64,000 nucleotides of DNA from Aquibium carbonis (GTDB taxonomy: Bacteria > Pseudomonadota > Alphaproteobacteria > Rhizobiales > Rhizobiaceae), in assembly GCF_003970795.1 (NCBI RefSeq), contig NZ_RWKW01000090.1, positions 1-64,000 on the forward strand. The letters run 5' to 3'. Under the pieces are notes generated by a model that did not search any database, had not been told where the DNA came from, and saw only the letters and a list, made by a program, of their open reading frames with translations. Positions 35,438-46,340 of the stretch are shown piece after piece (within the stretch, counting starts at the first letter, position 1; each line of letters starts with the position of its first letter). A program made the translations under genes and the position numbers.

Positions 35438-35737
35438 ATGGACCGGGAGTTCGTCATAGAGCGGCTGAAAGACGCCGAACGGGCGTTACGCGACACAGGC
35501 GTCGTCGCGCTCTATCTCTATGGCTCCTACGCGCGCGATGAAGCGAGGCCGGATAGCGATGTGGACGTCATCGTAGAGTTTGCGCCAGGACGGCAACACG
35601 ACCTGACCAGCTACATGGGTCCGTATCACATCCTGGAACGTCAGTTGCCGGATGTGGCCATAGGATACGGGACTTCCGACAATATCGTCCCTGATTATCG
35701 AACTTCAATCGAAAGCGAATCGATCCGGGTGTTTTGA
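35438..35737 (+). CDS. MntA-like nucleotidyltransferase antitoxin
   Basis: Minimal nucleotidyltransferase of 99 residues. YLYGSYARDEARPDSDVDVI near residues 27-45 is the GSx10DxD catalytic motif, and a third acid follows in ALGYG-like VAIGYG context further on. In characterised MntA-HepT pairs, MntA adds AMP units to a tyrosine of the HEPN toxin. It overlaps the next gene (TGATG). ATG at 35438 starts the homologous part; a GTG at 35402 would add 12 residues. The module interrupts the paa cluster and has no link to phenylacetate metabolism. Confidence 0.83.
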   Translation: MDREFVIERLKDAERALRDTGVVALYLYGSYARDEARPDSDVDVIVEFAPGRQHDLTSYMGPYHILERQLPDVAIGYGTSDNIVPDYRTSIESESIRVF

Positions 35738-36096
35738 TGAGCTCGACGAAGTCTCCGGTCGTGCGGCTTCTCCACATCAGGCACGACATCGAGGCGATGA
35801 TTGCGTCGGTGGACGGAATGGCGGACCAAGAGATCGTGGCGAGCCATATCCACCGCCGCGCGCTCGAACGCTCGATCGAAATCGTCTCGGAAGCGGCCAA
35901 GGCTTTGCCGGATTGGCTTCGGGAGACAGAACCCAAAATCCCCTGGAAAGACATTATCGGGATCGGGAACCTGCTTCGACATGAGTATTATCGGATCGAT
36001 GACACCACGATGTTGAGCATACTTCGCATCCATCTGCCGACATTGCTTGACGCGGTCGGAAGGATGGAGCGGCGCGTGCCCGGCACTTCGGCCTGA
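35737..36096 (+). CDS. HepT-like HEPN domain toxin (DUF86)
   Basis: A 119-residue all-helical HEPN protein of the HepT/DUF86 family, the toxin partner of MntA. It carries IHRRALERSIEIVSEAAKAL near 38-57 and IPWKDIIGIGNLLRHEYYRI near 68-87. In canonical HepT the RNase motif is RN-x3-HxY; here the aligned residues are Gly77-Asn78 then His82-x-Tyr84, so the first Arg is Gly, while Arg81 lies beside the His. The tyrosine that MntA modifies (HxY) is kept. Start ATG overlaps the antitoxin stop. Activity as an RNase is therefore less certain than the family assignment. Confidence 0.82.
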   Translation: MSSTKSPVVRLLHIRHDIEAMIASVDGMADQEIVASHIHRRALERSIEIVSEAAKALPDWLRETEPKIPWKDIIGIGNLLRHEYYRIDDTTMLSILRIHLPTLLDAVGRMERRVPGTSA

Positions 36097-36115
36097 TTTG
36101 TGATTCAGGCACCGC

Positions 36116-37009
36116 TCATATACCCCCGAAGCGCGCCTTGAACCGGTCCCGTCGCCCCTGGGGCGGAAGTCCCGCCACGTCGAGCCAGGCCTCGCTCGGG
36201 TGCGCGAGCGCGGAGTAGAGATGGCGCACGAGCGCCCTCGCCTCTTCGCCCGGCCAATCCTGTGGCAAGAGCGCGGCCGGCAGGCCGGGGTCGCGCAACA
36301 CGAGGCGGCGCCAGCCGTGATTGACCAGGATGCGCGCGGCCATGGCGTCGAGCGGTGACAGGTCCGCACCGCCATCGAGCGCCCTCGCGAGCGGTGTCAG
36401 TTCCGAGCACAGCGCCCGATATCCGGCAGCAACGCCATCCAGCGCCCAGAGCCGCGTCACCCCTTCCGGAATGCGCAAGGCCGGACCGGCGACGACCAGC
36501 AGGCCGGAGGGCAACCCCACCGCCGGATCGCCGGTTTCGCTGTGCGGACGGATCCAGCTGGCCGGGCCCGTCGAGACGAAGCCCAGGCTGCGCATGTCCT
36601 CGTCGCGCAGGGTACGGTCGGCGGCATCACCGGCCGATGGCGAGACAGCAACGATCCAGCGACCATCCCAGGCAGGCGGCGCGGCGGCGTAAATGCGGCG
36701 AGTGGCGAGGTCGAATGCATGACGCCCCTCGTCGGCCAGTCGGTAGAAGCTGTTGCGCCCTCCCCGCTCGCGCAGCACCCAGTGATCGGCCGCCAGCCGC
36801 GACATGGCGGTGCGGACGGCGCCGGGCTCGACCCGCAGCCGGGCCATCAGATCCTGCAGCAATGTGAGCGGCGCCTGACCGCCGCGCGGCGCGACGGCGT
36901 CGCCGAACACCGTGATGATCAGCGACCAGACCCGGAGACGGCCGCGCCCGTGCAGGCGGTCGATCATCCGCTCGAGCGCGGTCAGGGCCGGGTTGGTGGT
37001 CGCATCCAT
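36116..37009 (-). CDS. paaX: PaaX family transcriptional repressor
   Basis: Repressor of phenylacetate catabolism that is released by phenylacetyl-CoA. The 297-residue protein has the PaaX layout: a GntR-like winged helix (LRVWSLIITVFGDAVAPRGG near 22, then LLQDLMARLRVEPGAVRTAM with SRLAADHWV near 52), a middle domain (DGRWIVAVSPSAGD near 115) and the C-terminal four-helix region. ATG at 37009 fits family length. It is the last gene of the paaI-paaK-tetR-paaX run, 118 bases after the TetR gene. Its 3' end lies 19 bases from the convergent hepT. Confidence 0.92.
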   Translation of the reverse strand: MDATTNPALTALERMIDRLHGRGRLRVWSLIITVFGDAVAPRGGQAPLTLLQDLMARLRVEPGAVRTAMSRLAADHWVLRERGGRNSFYRLADEGRHAFDLATRRIYAAAPPAWDGRWIVAVSPSAGDAADRTLRDEDMRSLGFVSTGPASWIRPHSETGDPAVGLPSGLLVVAGPALRIPEGVTRLWALDGVAAGYRALCSELTPLARALDGGADLSPLDAMAARILVNHGWRRLVLRDPGLPAALLPQDWPGEEARALVRHLYSALAHPSEAWLDVAGLPPQGRRDRFKARFGGI

Positions 37010-37127
37010 GCCTGCTGGAATGCCACGCCCGCAAAGGCGATGGCAAGGCATGCCGATCCGCGCGGGCAACCGGACCGCCGGATGAACGCGGCCGAAGCCG
37101 GTCCAGCCGGTCGGCACGGGGATTCAG

Positions 37128-37745
37128 CTAGGCTGGCGGAGGCAAGGGCGCCGCAAGCTCCCGGATACCGCCGACCAGAAGCCGCGTGGCGATGCGCGCA
37201 TAGTCCTGCCGGCTGACGGGTCCGCCCTCGCGAAACCACATGTAGAACCAGTTCAGCATGCCAAAGAGGCTCATGGTGACCGGCTTGAGCAGCGGCGTCC
37301 CCTCGAATGCCTCCGGCGCGACGGCCCGGACGGCATCGGCGAAGCGGGTGACGAGCTGGCGTTCGAGTGCCTTGAGCTGCGCCTGATCGGCCTCGGGCAG
37401 AAGCTGCATCGAACCGACCTGGAGCTTGTGCTGGGCATCGGCGTCCCGGTAGGCCTCGAGCAGGGCGGCAACCAGCCCTTCGAGGCGCGTTTCGGGCGCG
37501 ACGTCCGGTCGATCGGCGGCTTCCACCACTTCGACGAGTTCTTCCAGGTGGGTCGAGACGATGTCGAAGAGCAGCGCCTCCTTGGAGGCGTAGTAATGGT
37601 AGAACAGCGCCTTCGACACGCCGCACTCCGAAGCAAGCCCGCCCATCGAGGCGCGATCATAGCCGTCACGCGCGAAGACGGCCGCGGCCTTCCTCAAGAG
37701 GGCAAGCCGCTTCTCGTCGTAGTCCTTGGCGCGGCTGCGTGCCAT
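37128..37745 (-). CDS. TetR/AcrR family regulator of the paa cluster (PaaR-like)
   Basis: TetR repressor of 205 residues. The helix-turn-helix SMGGLASECGVSKALFYHYY is at about 32-51; the rest is the ligand-binding helical domain. It lies 25 bases after paaK stops and 118 bases before paaX, on the same strand, so the locus has two repressors. PaaR-type TetR proteins in other proteobacteria respond to phenylacetyl-CoA. The palindrome at 39615-39626 between paaI and the P450 gene is a good candidate for its operator. Direct ligand is an inference. Confidence 0.85.
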   Translation of the reverse strand: MARSRAKDYDEKRLALLRKAAAVFARDGYDRASMGGLASECGVSKALFYHYYASKEALLFDIVSTHLEELVEVVEAADRPDVAPETRLEGLVAALLEAYRDADAQHKLQVGSMQLLPEADQAQLKALERQLVTRFADAVRAVAPEAFEGTPLLKPVTMSLFGMLNWFYMWFREGGPVSRQDYARIATRLLVGGIRELAAPLPPPA

Positions 37746-37770
37746 CAGCGCCGACGGTCCCGCATGAACC

Positions 37771-39081
37771 TCATTCCTTCGGCCGGTTGTCGACGATGCG
37801 CTGCGCCTTGCCCTGGCTGCGCGCGACCTTCTCCGGTTCGGTGACGTTGACGCGCACCGTCACGCCGACGACATCCTTGATGCGCTCGCGCAAGGCATGG
37901 CCAGCGACCTTGCGGGCATCGTCGGCCACATGCGTGATCGTTGCCTCGACATGCACGATCATCTCGTCCATGCGCCCCTCGCGCATCAGCTCGATCTGGA
38001 AATGCGGGGCGAGACCTTCGACGGCCAGGATCTGCTCCTCGATCTGGGTCGGGAAGACGTTGACGCCGCGCAGGATCATCATGTCGTCGGAACGGCCAGT
38101 GATCTTCTCCATGCGCCGCATCGTGCGGGCCGTCCCCGGCAGGAGCCGCGTCAGGTCGCGAGTGCGATAGCGGATGATCGGGAAAGCCTCCTTCGAAAGC
38201 GAGGTGAAGACGAGCTCCCCCTGCCCGCCGTCATCGACCGGATCGCCGGTGATCGGGTCGATCACCTCAGGATAGAAGTGATCCTCCCAGATGTGCAGCC
38301 CGTCCTTGGTCTCGACGCATTCGTTGGCAACGCCCGGCCCCATCACCTCCGACAGTCCGTAGATATCAACGGCATGCATGTCGAAGGCGTCCTCGATCTC
38401 GGCGCGCATGGCATTGGTCCAAGGCTCGGCGCCGAAGATGCCGACCTGAAGCGGGCTCTTGCGCGGGTCGAGACCCTGTGCACGGTATTCATCCAGGATC
38501 GACAGCATGTAGGACGGCGTGACCATGATGGTCGTCGGCCTGAAATCCTCGATCAGCGTCACCTGCCGGGTGGTCATGCCCCCGGAAACAGGGACCACGG
38601 TGCAACCGAGGCGTTCGGCGCCGTAGTGCGCCCCGAGGCCGCCGGTGAAGAGACCGTACCCATAGGCGATATGGACGATGTCGCCCGGCCGCGTGCCGGA
38701 CGCGCGCATGGACCGCGCCACGCATTCTGCCCAGACGGCGAGGTCGTTCTTCGTGTAGCCGACGACGGTCGGCTTGCCGGTCGTCCCCGAAGACGCATGG
38801 ATCCGAGACACCTGCTCGCGTGGCACCGCGAACATGCCGAAGGGATAGTTGGCGCGCAGATCGTGCTTGGTCGTGAAGGGGAATTTCTTCAGGTCCGACA
38901 GCTGCTTGAGGTCATCCGGGTGAACCCCCGCCGCGTCGAAGGCCTGGCGGTAGTGCGCCACGTTCTCGTAGGAATGCTTCAACGACCATTTCAGGCGGTT
39001 GAGCTGGAGCGCTGCGATTTCGTCGCGGGATGCGATCTCGATGGGGTCGAGATCTTCCCTCCTCGGCGTCAGGTCCTTCAT
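37771..39081 (-). CDS. paaK: Phenylacetate-CoA ligase
   Basis: AMP-forming ligase, 436 residues, that converts phenylacetate, ATP and CoA to phenylacetyl-CoA, the entry step and the inducer. RIHASSGTTGKPTVVGYTK near 93-111 is the P-loop-like AMP motif; DIYGLSEVMGPGVANEC near 237, IRYRTRDLT near 301 and GRSDDMMILRGVNVFP near 326-341 complete the PaaK signature. GGGGGAG lies before the ATG at 39081. It starts 34 bases after paaI and is followed by the TetR and PaaX genes, so ligase and both repressors share a transcript. Confidence 0.95.
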   Translation of the reverse strand: MKDLTPRREDLDPIEIASRDEIAALQLNRLKWSLKHSYENVAHYRQAFDAAGVHPDDLKQLSDLKKFPFTTKHDLRANYPFGMFAVPREQVSRIHASSGTTGKPTVVGYTKNDLAVWAECVARSMRASGTRPGDIVHIAYGYGLFTGGLGAHYGAERLGCTVVPVSGGMTTRQVTLIEDFRPTTIMVTPSYMLSILDEYRAQGLDPRKSPLQVGIFGAEPWTNAMRAEIEDAFDMHAVDIYGLSEVMGPGVANECVETKDGLHIWEDHFYPEVIDPITGDPVDDGGQGELVFTSLSKEAFPIIRYRTRDLTRLLPGTARTMRRMEKITGRSDDMMILRGVNVFPTQIEEQILAVEGLAPHFQIELMREGRMDEMIVHVEATITHVADDARKVAGHALRERIKDVVGVTVRVNVTEPEKVARSQGKAQRIVDNRPKE

Positions 39082-39115
39082 TGCTTTCTCCCCCGTGCGT
39101 TCTCGTGTGGCGCGT

Positions 39116-39556
39116 TCAACCCGCGTTCTCGTCGAAATGGCGGCCCTCGACCGTCCGCGACGCGCCACGGAACTCCGCGATCAGCTTTCCTGCCTGGTTC
39201 CTCACCGTGACGTCGTAGATGCCCGAGCGGCCGGCGCGGGCGACTTCGCGAGCCTCTGCCGTCAATCGGTCACCGAGTTGCCCTGGGGCCAGGAAGGTGA
39301 TGACGTTGTGCTGGGCGACGACGAGCTGATTGTAGGAATTGCAGGCGAAGGCGAAGGCCGAATCCGCCAGCGTGAAGATGAAGCCGCCATGGCAGATGTC
39401 GTGGCCGTTGGTGTGGTGCTTCTCGACGGTCATCGACATGGTCGCGGTGCCGGGACCAACGGCGTCGAGCGCGGCACCCAGCCATTTCGAGGCGTCATCG
39501 CGCGCCCACATGGCCTGTGCCGAGCGCGTGGCGATTTCTTCAGCCGACAATGCCAT
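39116..39556 (-). CDS. paaI: Hydroxyphenylacetyl-CoA thioesterase PaaI
   Basis: Hotdog thioesterase of 146 residues that rescues CoA from dead-end ring-hydroxylated phenylacetyl-CoA. KHHTNGHDICHGGFIFTLAD near 44-63 is the PaaI active-site region with the catalytic Asp, followed by SAFAFACNSYN. It is first in the paaI-paaK-tetR-paaX run and divergent from the P450 gene. GGGAGG precedes the ATG at 39556. A perfect 12-base palindrome sits 59 bases upstream of the start. Confidence 0.93.
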   Translation of the reverse strand: MALSAEEIATRSAQAMWARDDASKWLGAALDAVGPGTATMSMTVEKHHTNGHDICHGGFIFTLADSAFAFACNSYNQLVVAQHNVITFLAPGQLGDRLTAEAREVARAGRSGIYDVTVRNQAGKLIAEFRGASRTVEGRHFDENAG

Positions 39557-39614
39557 CCGAGCCTCCCTGCCCGCGCTCCTCCCGAGCGCCATGGATAGGA
39601 GCCTTGCATAAACC

Positions 39615-39626
39615 GACCGGCCGGTC
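39615..39626. promoter_or_regulatory. Palindromic operator GACCGGCCGGTC between paaI and P450
   Basis: A perfect 12-base palindrome, preceded by AACC and followed by AATAATAC. It lies in the 127-base divergent promoter region of the paaI and P450-paaZ units. Its form (ACCGACCGGCCGGTC) resembles TetR-type operators known for PaaR and other acyl-CoA-responsive TetR repressors, and a TetR gene is in the paaI transcript. Confidence 0.65.
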
Positions 39627-39683
39627 AATAATACTGAAGGAGGCCGTTCCACCGTCCTCCGCACGCTTGGGAGGAGCGCTGCC

Positions 39684-40912
39684 ATGCAGGCGAAGACCGG
39701 CCTCGCCGAGGCTTTCGACATCAATGCGCTTCCGGCGGGCTTCGCGGACGATCCGTTCCCGGTCTATCGCGCGCTGCTGGACGACGCCCCGCTGAAGCGC
39801 TTTCGCGACGGTTCGGTGATGCTGTCGCGATATGAGGATCTCGACCGTGTCTATCGCGACACGAAGAGCTTTTCGTCCGACAAGAAGGTGGAGTTCCTGC
39901 CGAAGTTCGGCGAGACGCCCCTCTACGAGCATCACACCACCAGCCTCGTCTTCAACGACCCGCCGCTGCATACCCGTGTCCGCAAGATCATGGTGGGCGC
40001 GCTGACGCCGAAGGCGATCGCGGCAATGGAGCCGGGGCTCGTCAGACTGGTCGACGACCTGCTCGACCGCATGGCCGCCAGGGGCGAAGTCGACCTGATC
40101 GAGGATTTCGCCGCCGCGATCCCGCTTGAAGTGATCGGCAACCTTTTCGTGATGCCGCACGAGGATCGCGGGCCGCTGCGCGACTGGTCGCTTGCGATCC
40201 TGGGCGCGCTGGAACCGGTGCTGTCGCCCACGCAAAAGGAGCGCGGCAACCGTGCGGTGACCGACTTCAAGGCCTATCTGCATGAACTATGGGCAGAGCG
40301 GAAGGCACGTCCGGGCGATCCGGCGACCGACGTGCTGACACGGCTCATCAACGGCAATGACGGCGAACTGCTGACCGACACGGAACTGCTGCAGAACTGC
40401 ATCTTCATCCTCAACGCCGGCCACGAGACGACGACCAACCTGATCGGCAATGCCCTTTATGAACTGACGCAGTGGCCCCACGAACGGCGTCGGCTGATCG
40501 AGACGCCGGACATGATCGACACGGCGGTGGACGAGTTCCTGCGCTTCCAAAGCCCGAACCAGCTCGGAAACCGCATGGCCGTCGAGCCGTCGACGTTCCA
40601 CGGCGAGACGATCGAGCCGGGCACGCGCATTCACCTGGCCATCGGTGCAGCGAACCGCGATCCGCGCCAGTTCGCCGATCCCGATCGGCTCGACCTGTCG
40701 CGAAGGCCCAATCGTCATCTCGCCTTCGCACAGGGGCCGCATCTGTGCGCCGGCTTCTCCCTGGCGCGCATGGAAGGCCGCATCGCGATCCAGCGCTTCC
40801 TGAGGCGGTTTCCCGACTACCAGCTTTCTGCGGCGCCGACGCGAACCGGACGTGTCCGCTTTCGCGGCTTCTCCACCCTGCCCGCGCGCACCCACGAACA
40901 AGGAGCCACGCC

Positions 40913-40916
<4 letters not shown>
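39684..40916 (+). CDS. Cytochrome P450 in the phenylacetate cluster
   Basis: Soluble bacterial P450 monooxygenase, 410 residues. AGHETT at 245-250 is the I-helix oxygen-activation motif, EFLR at 284-287 is ExxR, and FAQGPHLCAG places the heme-ligating Cys at 355. No ferredoxin gene is adjacent, so electrons must come from elsewhere. Its stop overlaps the paaZ start (ATGA), so it is cotranslated with the ring-opening enzyme and shares the paaI operator region. A role in hydroxylating phenylacetate or a related aromatic or a seven-membered ring side product is possible; none is established by the sequence. Confidence 0.88.
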
Positions 40917-42937
<2,021 letters not shown>

Positions 42938-42953
42938 GGAACCCATCAACGAA

Positions 42954-42982
42954 ACGGGGCCGGCGGTGATCGCCAGCCCCGT
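42954..42982. terminator. Hairpin between paaZ and the convergent chemoreceptor gene
   Basis: ACGGGGC (42954-42960) pairs with GCCCCGT (42976-42982), and inside it GGCG pairs with CGCC around a short loop. No T-run follows on the plus strand. It is placed where both convergent transcripts end. Confidence 0.5.
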
Positions 42983-43006
42983 CATCGTTCGATTGAGCGG
43001 GAAAGC

Positions 43007-44971
43007 CTAGCTCGCCCGTGCTCCGAATGCGCCAGCGAGCCGCTGACCGAGCGCGCGCGCCGGCGAGGCGGTGGCCTGCATCCGGTCGTTGGCTTCGCGC
43101 GGATGGGACGAACCACCCTCCAGCCTGAAACGCGAGATGAGCCGGGCAAGATTGTCGGATTCCTCCGAAAGCCTGTGCGTGGCCGCGGTGGTCTCTTCCA
43201 CCATCGCCGCGTTTCGCTGCGTGACCTGATCCATCTGGTTCACAGCGATGTTGATCTCGTGCAGGCCGGTGGACTGCTCGGCCGCCGCGACCGCGATCGA
43301 GCGGACGTGCTCGTTGATCTTGACGACATGGCTCTGGATGGTGGTCAGCGCCTCGCCGGTGTCGGTCACCAGGCGCACGCCGGTGGCCACTTCCTCGGTC
43401 GACTTGCTGATCAGCCCCTTGATGTCCTTGGCAGCGGTGGCCGAGCGCTGGGCGAGCTCGCGCACCTCCTGCGCCACGACGGCGAAGCCGCGGCCCGCCT
43501 CGCCGGCCCGTGCCGCCTCGACGCCGGCATTGAGCGCCAGAAGGTTGGTCTGGAAGGCGATTTCGTCGATGAGGCTGATGATCTTGCCGATTTCGCCGGA
43601 GGCCTGCTCGATGCGGCCCATGGCAACGACCGCCTCGCCGACGACCCGGTTGGACTCCTCCGTGCTGCGCTTTGCCTCATCCACCATCTGGCTGGCTTCC
43701 TGAGCGCGGCTGGTCGACGTGCGAACGGTCGCCGTGATCTCCTCGAGCGCGGCCGAGGTCTCTTCCAGCGAGGCCGCCTGCTGCTCGGTGCGGCGCGACA
43801 GGTCGTCGGCGGCATTGCGCAACTCGGTCGTGTTGCCGTTGATCGTGTCGGAAGTCGTGCGCACCTCGCCCATCGCCGCCCGCAGCGAGCTCATCGCCGC
43901 GTTGACGTTGGTCTGCAACTCCTCGAAGGCGCCCTGGAAGTACCCGGTCATCGACTGGGTGAGATCGCCATCGGCCAGCGACGCGACCACCCTGCGAACC
44001 TCGGCCACACCCGCGTCCACGCTGGTCAGGAGCTCGTTGACGCTGGCCGCGAAACGATTGAGGTCGTCATTGGCGTAGTCCTTGGTGATGCGGCGGCCGA
44101 AATTGCCCTGGACGGCTGCGGACACGACCTCGGCGATGCTCGACTGCAGGTCGGCGCTCTTGGCCTGGAGCGCCGCTTCCTGGGCGTTCAGTTCGTTCAC
44201 CTTGATGCCGTTCTGCTTGAAGACCAGCACGGCCTGCGCCATCTCGCCCACTTCGTCCTTGCGGTCGGCAAAGGGCACCTCGGCCTTCAGGTCGCCCTCC
44301 GCCAGGGTCTGCATGGTGCCGGTCAGCCTGCGGATCGGCCGGCTGAGCTGCACCGTACCGATGTAGGCGGCGGCGCCCGTGCCAAGCAGGAGGCCGAGCA
44401 GCGTCGTGGAGGCGAGCAGGATGATCATCCTCGACTGGAAGGCTTCGATGCCCGCCTTGATGTCGGCCAGCTGCTGCTGGTCGCGCTGCACCACGGCATC
44501 GATCTCGGCCTGGTAGTTGCGGCGGTTGGTGCGGTTGTCCGTGTTGTTGCCCTGCTCGTTGGCGAGCGCGGGCGAAACCTCGCGGCCAAGCCGCGCCGTC
44601 TCGGTGCGGAAGGCGCGGAACTCGCCGGCCCGTGCCACCACGCGATCGAAGTCTGGAAGGCCTTCGGCATCGACCATCGGGCGCCACGCGGCCAGCACCG
44701 TGTCCATGCGGTCGAGGAACTGCATGATCCCGTCGGCGAACGGCTTTGCCTGCTCGGTCGTGGCCGAGGAATAGATGCCACGCGATTCCATCACGACGGC
44801 CGTCACGTATCGGTTGAGCCGCTCGCCCTGCAAGGCGCGCTCCGCCGCGTTGTCCAGAGCGGCGAGCCGCTTGTTGTATTCCAGCACCGTGTATCCAGCG
44901 ATGCCGCCGATGATCACGGCGACGAAGCCCATGAGCGCCACGATGGAATAGATCTTACCACTGATTTTCAT
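43007..44971 (-). CDS. Methyl-accepting chemotaxis protein
   Basis: Transmembrane chemoreceptor of 654 residues. Membrane helix about 10-30, a periplasmic helical ligand domain about 31-185, second membrane helix about 190-212, a HAMP domain ([19 protein letters not shown] near 213), a second HAMP-like segment near 300-350, and the signalling domain with hairpin tip [20 protein letters not shown] near 495. Methylation-type QAASLEE and EEVATG regions flank the tip. It sits between the paa and pca gene groups, so sensing of aromatic acids is plausible but unproven. ATG at 44971. Confidence 0.9.
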   Translation of the reverse strand: MKISGKIYSIVALMGFVAVIIGGIAGYTVLEYNKRLAALDNAAERALQGERLNRYVTAVVMESRGIYSSATTEQAKPFADGIMQFLDRMDTVLAAWRPMVDAEGLPDFDRVVARAGEFRAFRTETARLGREVSPALANEQGNNTDNRTNRRNYQAEIDAVVQRDQQQLADIKAGIEAFQSRMIILLASTTLLGLLLGTGAAAYIGTVQLSRPIRRLTGTMQTLAEGDLKAEVPFADRKDEVGEMAQAVLVFKQNGIKVNELNAQEAALQAKSADLQSSIAEVVSAAVQGNFGRRITKDYANDDLNRFAASVNELLTSVDAGVAEVRRVVASLADGDLTQSMTGYFQGAFEELQTNVNAAMSSLRAAMGEVRTTSDTINGNTTELRNAADDLSRRTEQQAASLEETSAALEEITATVRTSTSRAQEASQMVDEAKRSTEESNRVVGEAVVAMGRIEQASGEIGKIISLIDEIAFQTNLLALNAGVEAARAGEAGRGFAVVAQEVRELAQRSATAAKDIKGLISKSTEEVATGVRLVTDTGEALTTIQSHVVKINEHVRSIAVAAAEQSTGLHEINIAVNQMDQVTQRNAAMVEETTAATHRLSEESDNLARLISRFRLEGGSSHPREANDRMQATASPARALGQRLAGAFGARAS

Positions 44972-45164
44972 TACCGGCCCCCGACTGCGTGGCTCGACGC
45001 CCGCGTCCTGTCCCACATCTCGGCGACATCCCCTCGCCGCGGTTCATGCCGACGGCCCGGAGAATGATGCCACCCGCCTGGATGCACCATGGAGCATTGC
45101 AGTTAAGGTCGGATTAAGCCGGTTCGCGGGCGTTTTGGCCACGTTTGCGTGCCGGTTTTGTCGG

Positions 45165-46340
45165 TCAGACACGCCGTTGCTTGCGCCACGCAAGCAAAGC
45201 GCCAAAGCAGACGAGGCAGATGACGAGCAGCGCAACCGCGAAACCGGCCACGCTGTCGCCGGTCAGGAACACGAGGATCGACACGATCAATGCCGAGCCG
45301 ATCTGGCTGGTGAAACCGTAGAAGGCTGCCGCGAAGCCGGCAATGTCGCCATGGGGATCGAGCACCATGGCGGCCGCGTTCGAGTAGACGATGAGATAGC
45401 TGGTGGCAAAGAGCGTCAGCAGCGCCGTCATCACGAAGGCATTCATGACGCCCGCGCCGATGGCGACGAGCATCAGCACCACGGAGCCGATGAGGACGAG
45501 ATTGGCCGCGATCATGGCATTGACGATGCCGATCTCGAGGATCAGCCGCCGGTTGGCGATCTGACCTGCGACGATGCCCAGCCCGTGGAAGGCGAAGTAG
45601 AGGGCGAAGGTCGTTCCGCTCAACCCGAAGGCGTGCTCGTAGATGCGCGGCGTCGAGGCGAGGATGAAGAGCATCGAGGCCATCACCACGGCCGACAGGA
45701 GCATGAAATGGCGCGACTGCGGATGTCGGAAGAGGCGTGCCGTTCGCTGCCCGAAAACCTGGAGACGAAGCGCATCGGGCGCCGACCGGGGCAGCGTCTC
45801 GGGTACCTTGACCAGCACGACCAGCAGACCGGCGGCAAAGACCGAGAGGCCGAGGAAGATGAAGCGCCAGCCGGCCAGCGCCGCAACGCTTGCGCCGAGC
45901 AAGGGAGCGAAGATCGGGCCGACGGCGAAGATGGCCGTGGCAAGCGCCAGGTTTCGGGCCAGCGCCTCGCCGGAGTAGCGGTCGCGGATAATGGCCCGCG
46001 ACGACACGATGGCGGCGGCAGCGCCGAGCCCCTGCAGGACCCGGCAGGCCAGCATCAACTCGATGGACGCGGCAAACGCCGCGCCCAGGCAACCGAGCAG
46101 GAAGAGCGCAAGACCGGCGGCGAGAATCGGACGGCGGCCGAAGCGATCCGATGCCGAGCCCCAGAACAGTTGCCCGACCCCCGCCCCGATCATGTAGGAG
46201 GTGATCGTCCACTGGACGAGTTCGAATGGCGTCGCGAGGTCCGCGACCATGTCCGGAAAGGACGGCAGCGTGATGTCGACCGAGAAGGACGAAATCGACA
46301 TCAGGACGCCGCAATAGGCGACGAGCCAGCGATCCTTCAC
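45165..46340 (-). CDS. MFS transporter, Bcr/CflA drug-exporter type
   Basis: Major facilitator transporter, 391 residues, twelve predicted helices. ITLPSFPDMVADLATPFELVQ near residue 21, SDRFGRRPIL near 64-73 (the loop 2-3 signature) and RVLQGLGAAAAIVSSRAIIRDRYSG near 100 match Bcr/CflA exporters. It starts with GTG inside the pcaB stop (GTGA overlap), so it is translated with the protocatechuate operon. That context suggests movement of an aromatic acid or a pathway intermediate, though the family is best known for drug efflux. No earlier in-frame start has homology. Confidence 0.85.
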   Translation of the reverse strand: MKDRWLVAYCGVLMSISSFSVDITLPSFPDMVADLATPFELVQWTITSYMIGAGVGQLFWGSASDRFGRRPILAAGLALFLLGCLGAAFAASIELMLACRVLQGLGAAAAIVSSRAIIRDRYSGEALARNLALATAIFAVGPIFAPLLGASVAALAGWRFIFLGLSVFAAGLLVVLVKVPETLPRSAPDALRLQVFGQRTARLFRHPQSRHFMLLSAVVMASMLFILASTPRIYEHAFGLSGTTFALYFAFHGLGIVAGQIANRRLILEIGIVNAMIAANLVLIGSVVLMLVAIGAGVMNAFVMTALLTLFATSYLIVYSNAAAMVLDPHGDIAGFAAAFYGFTSQIGSALIVSILVFLTGDSVAGFAVALLVICLVCFGALLAWRKQRRV

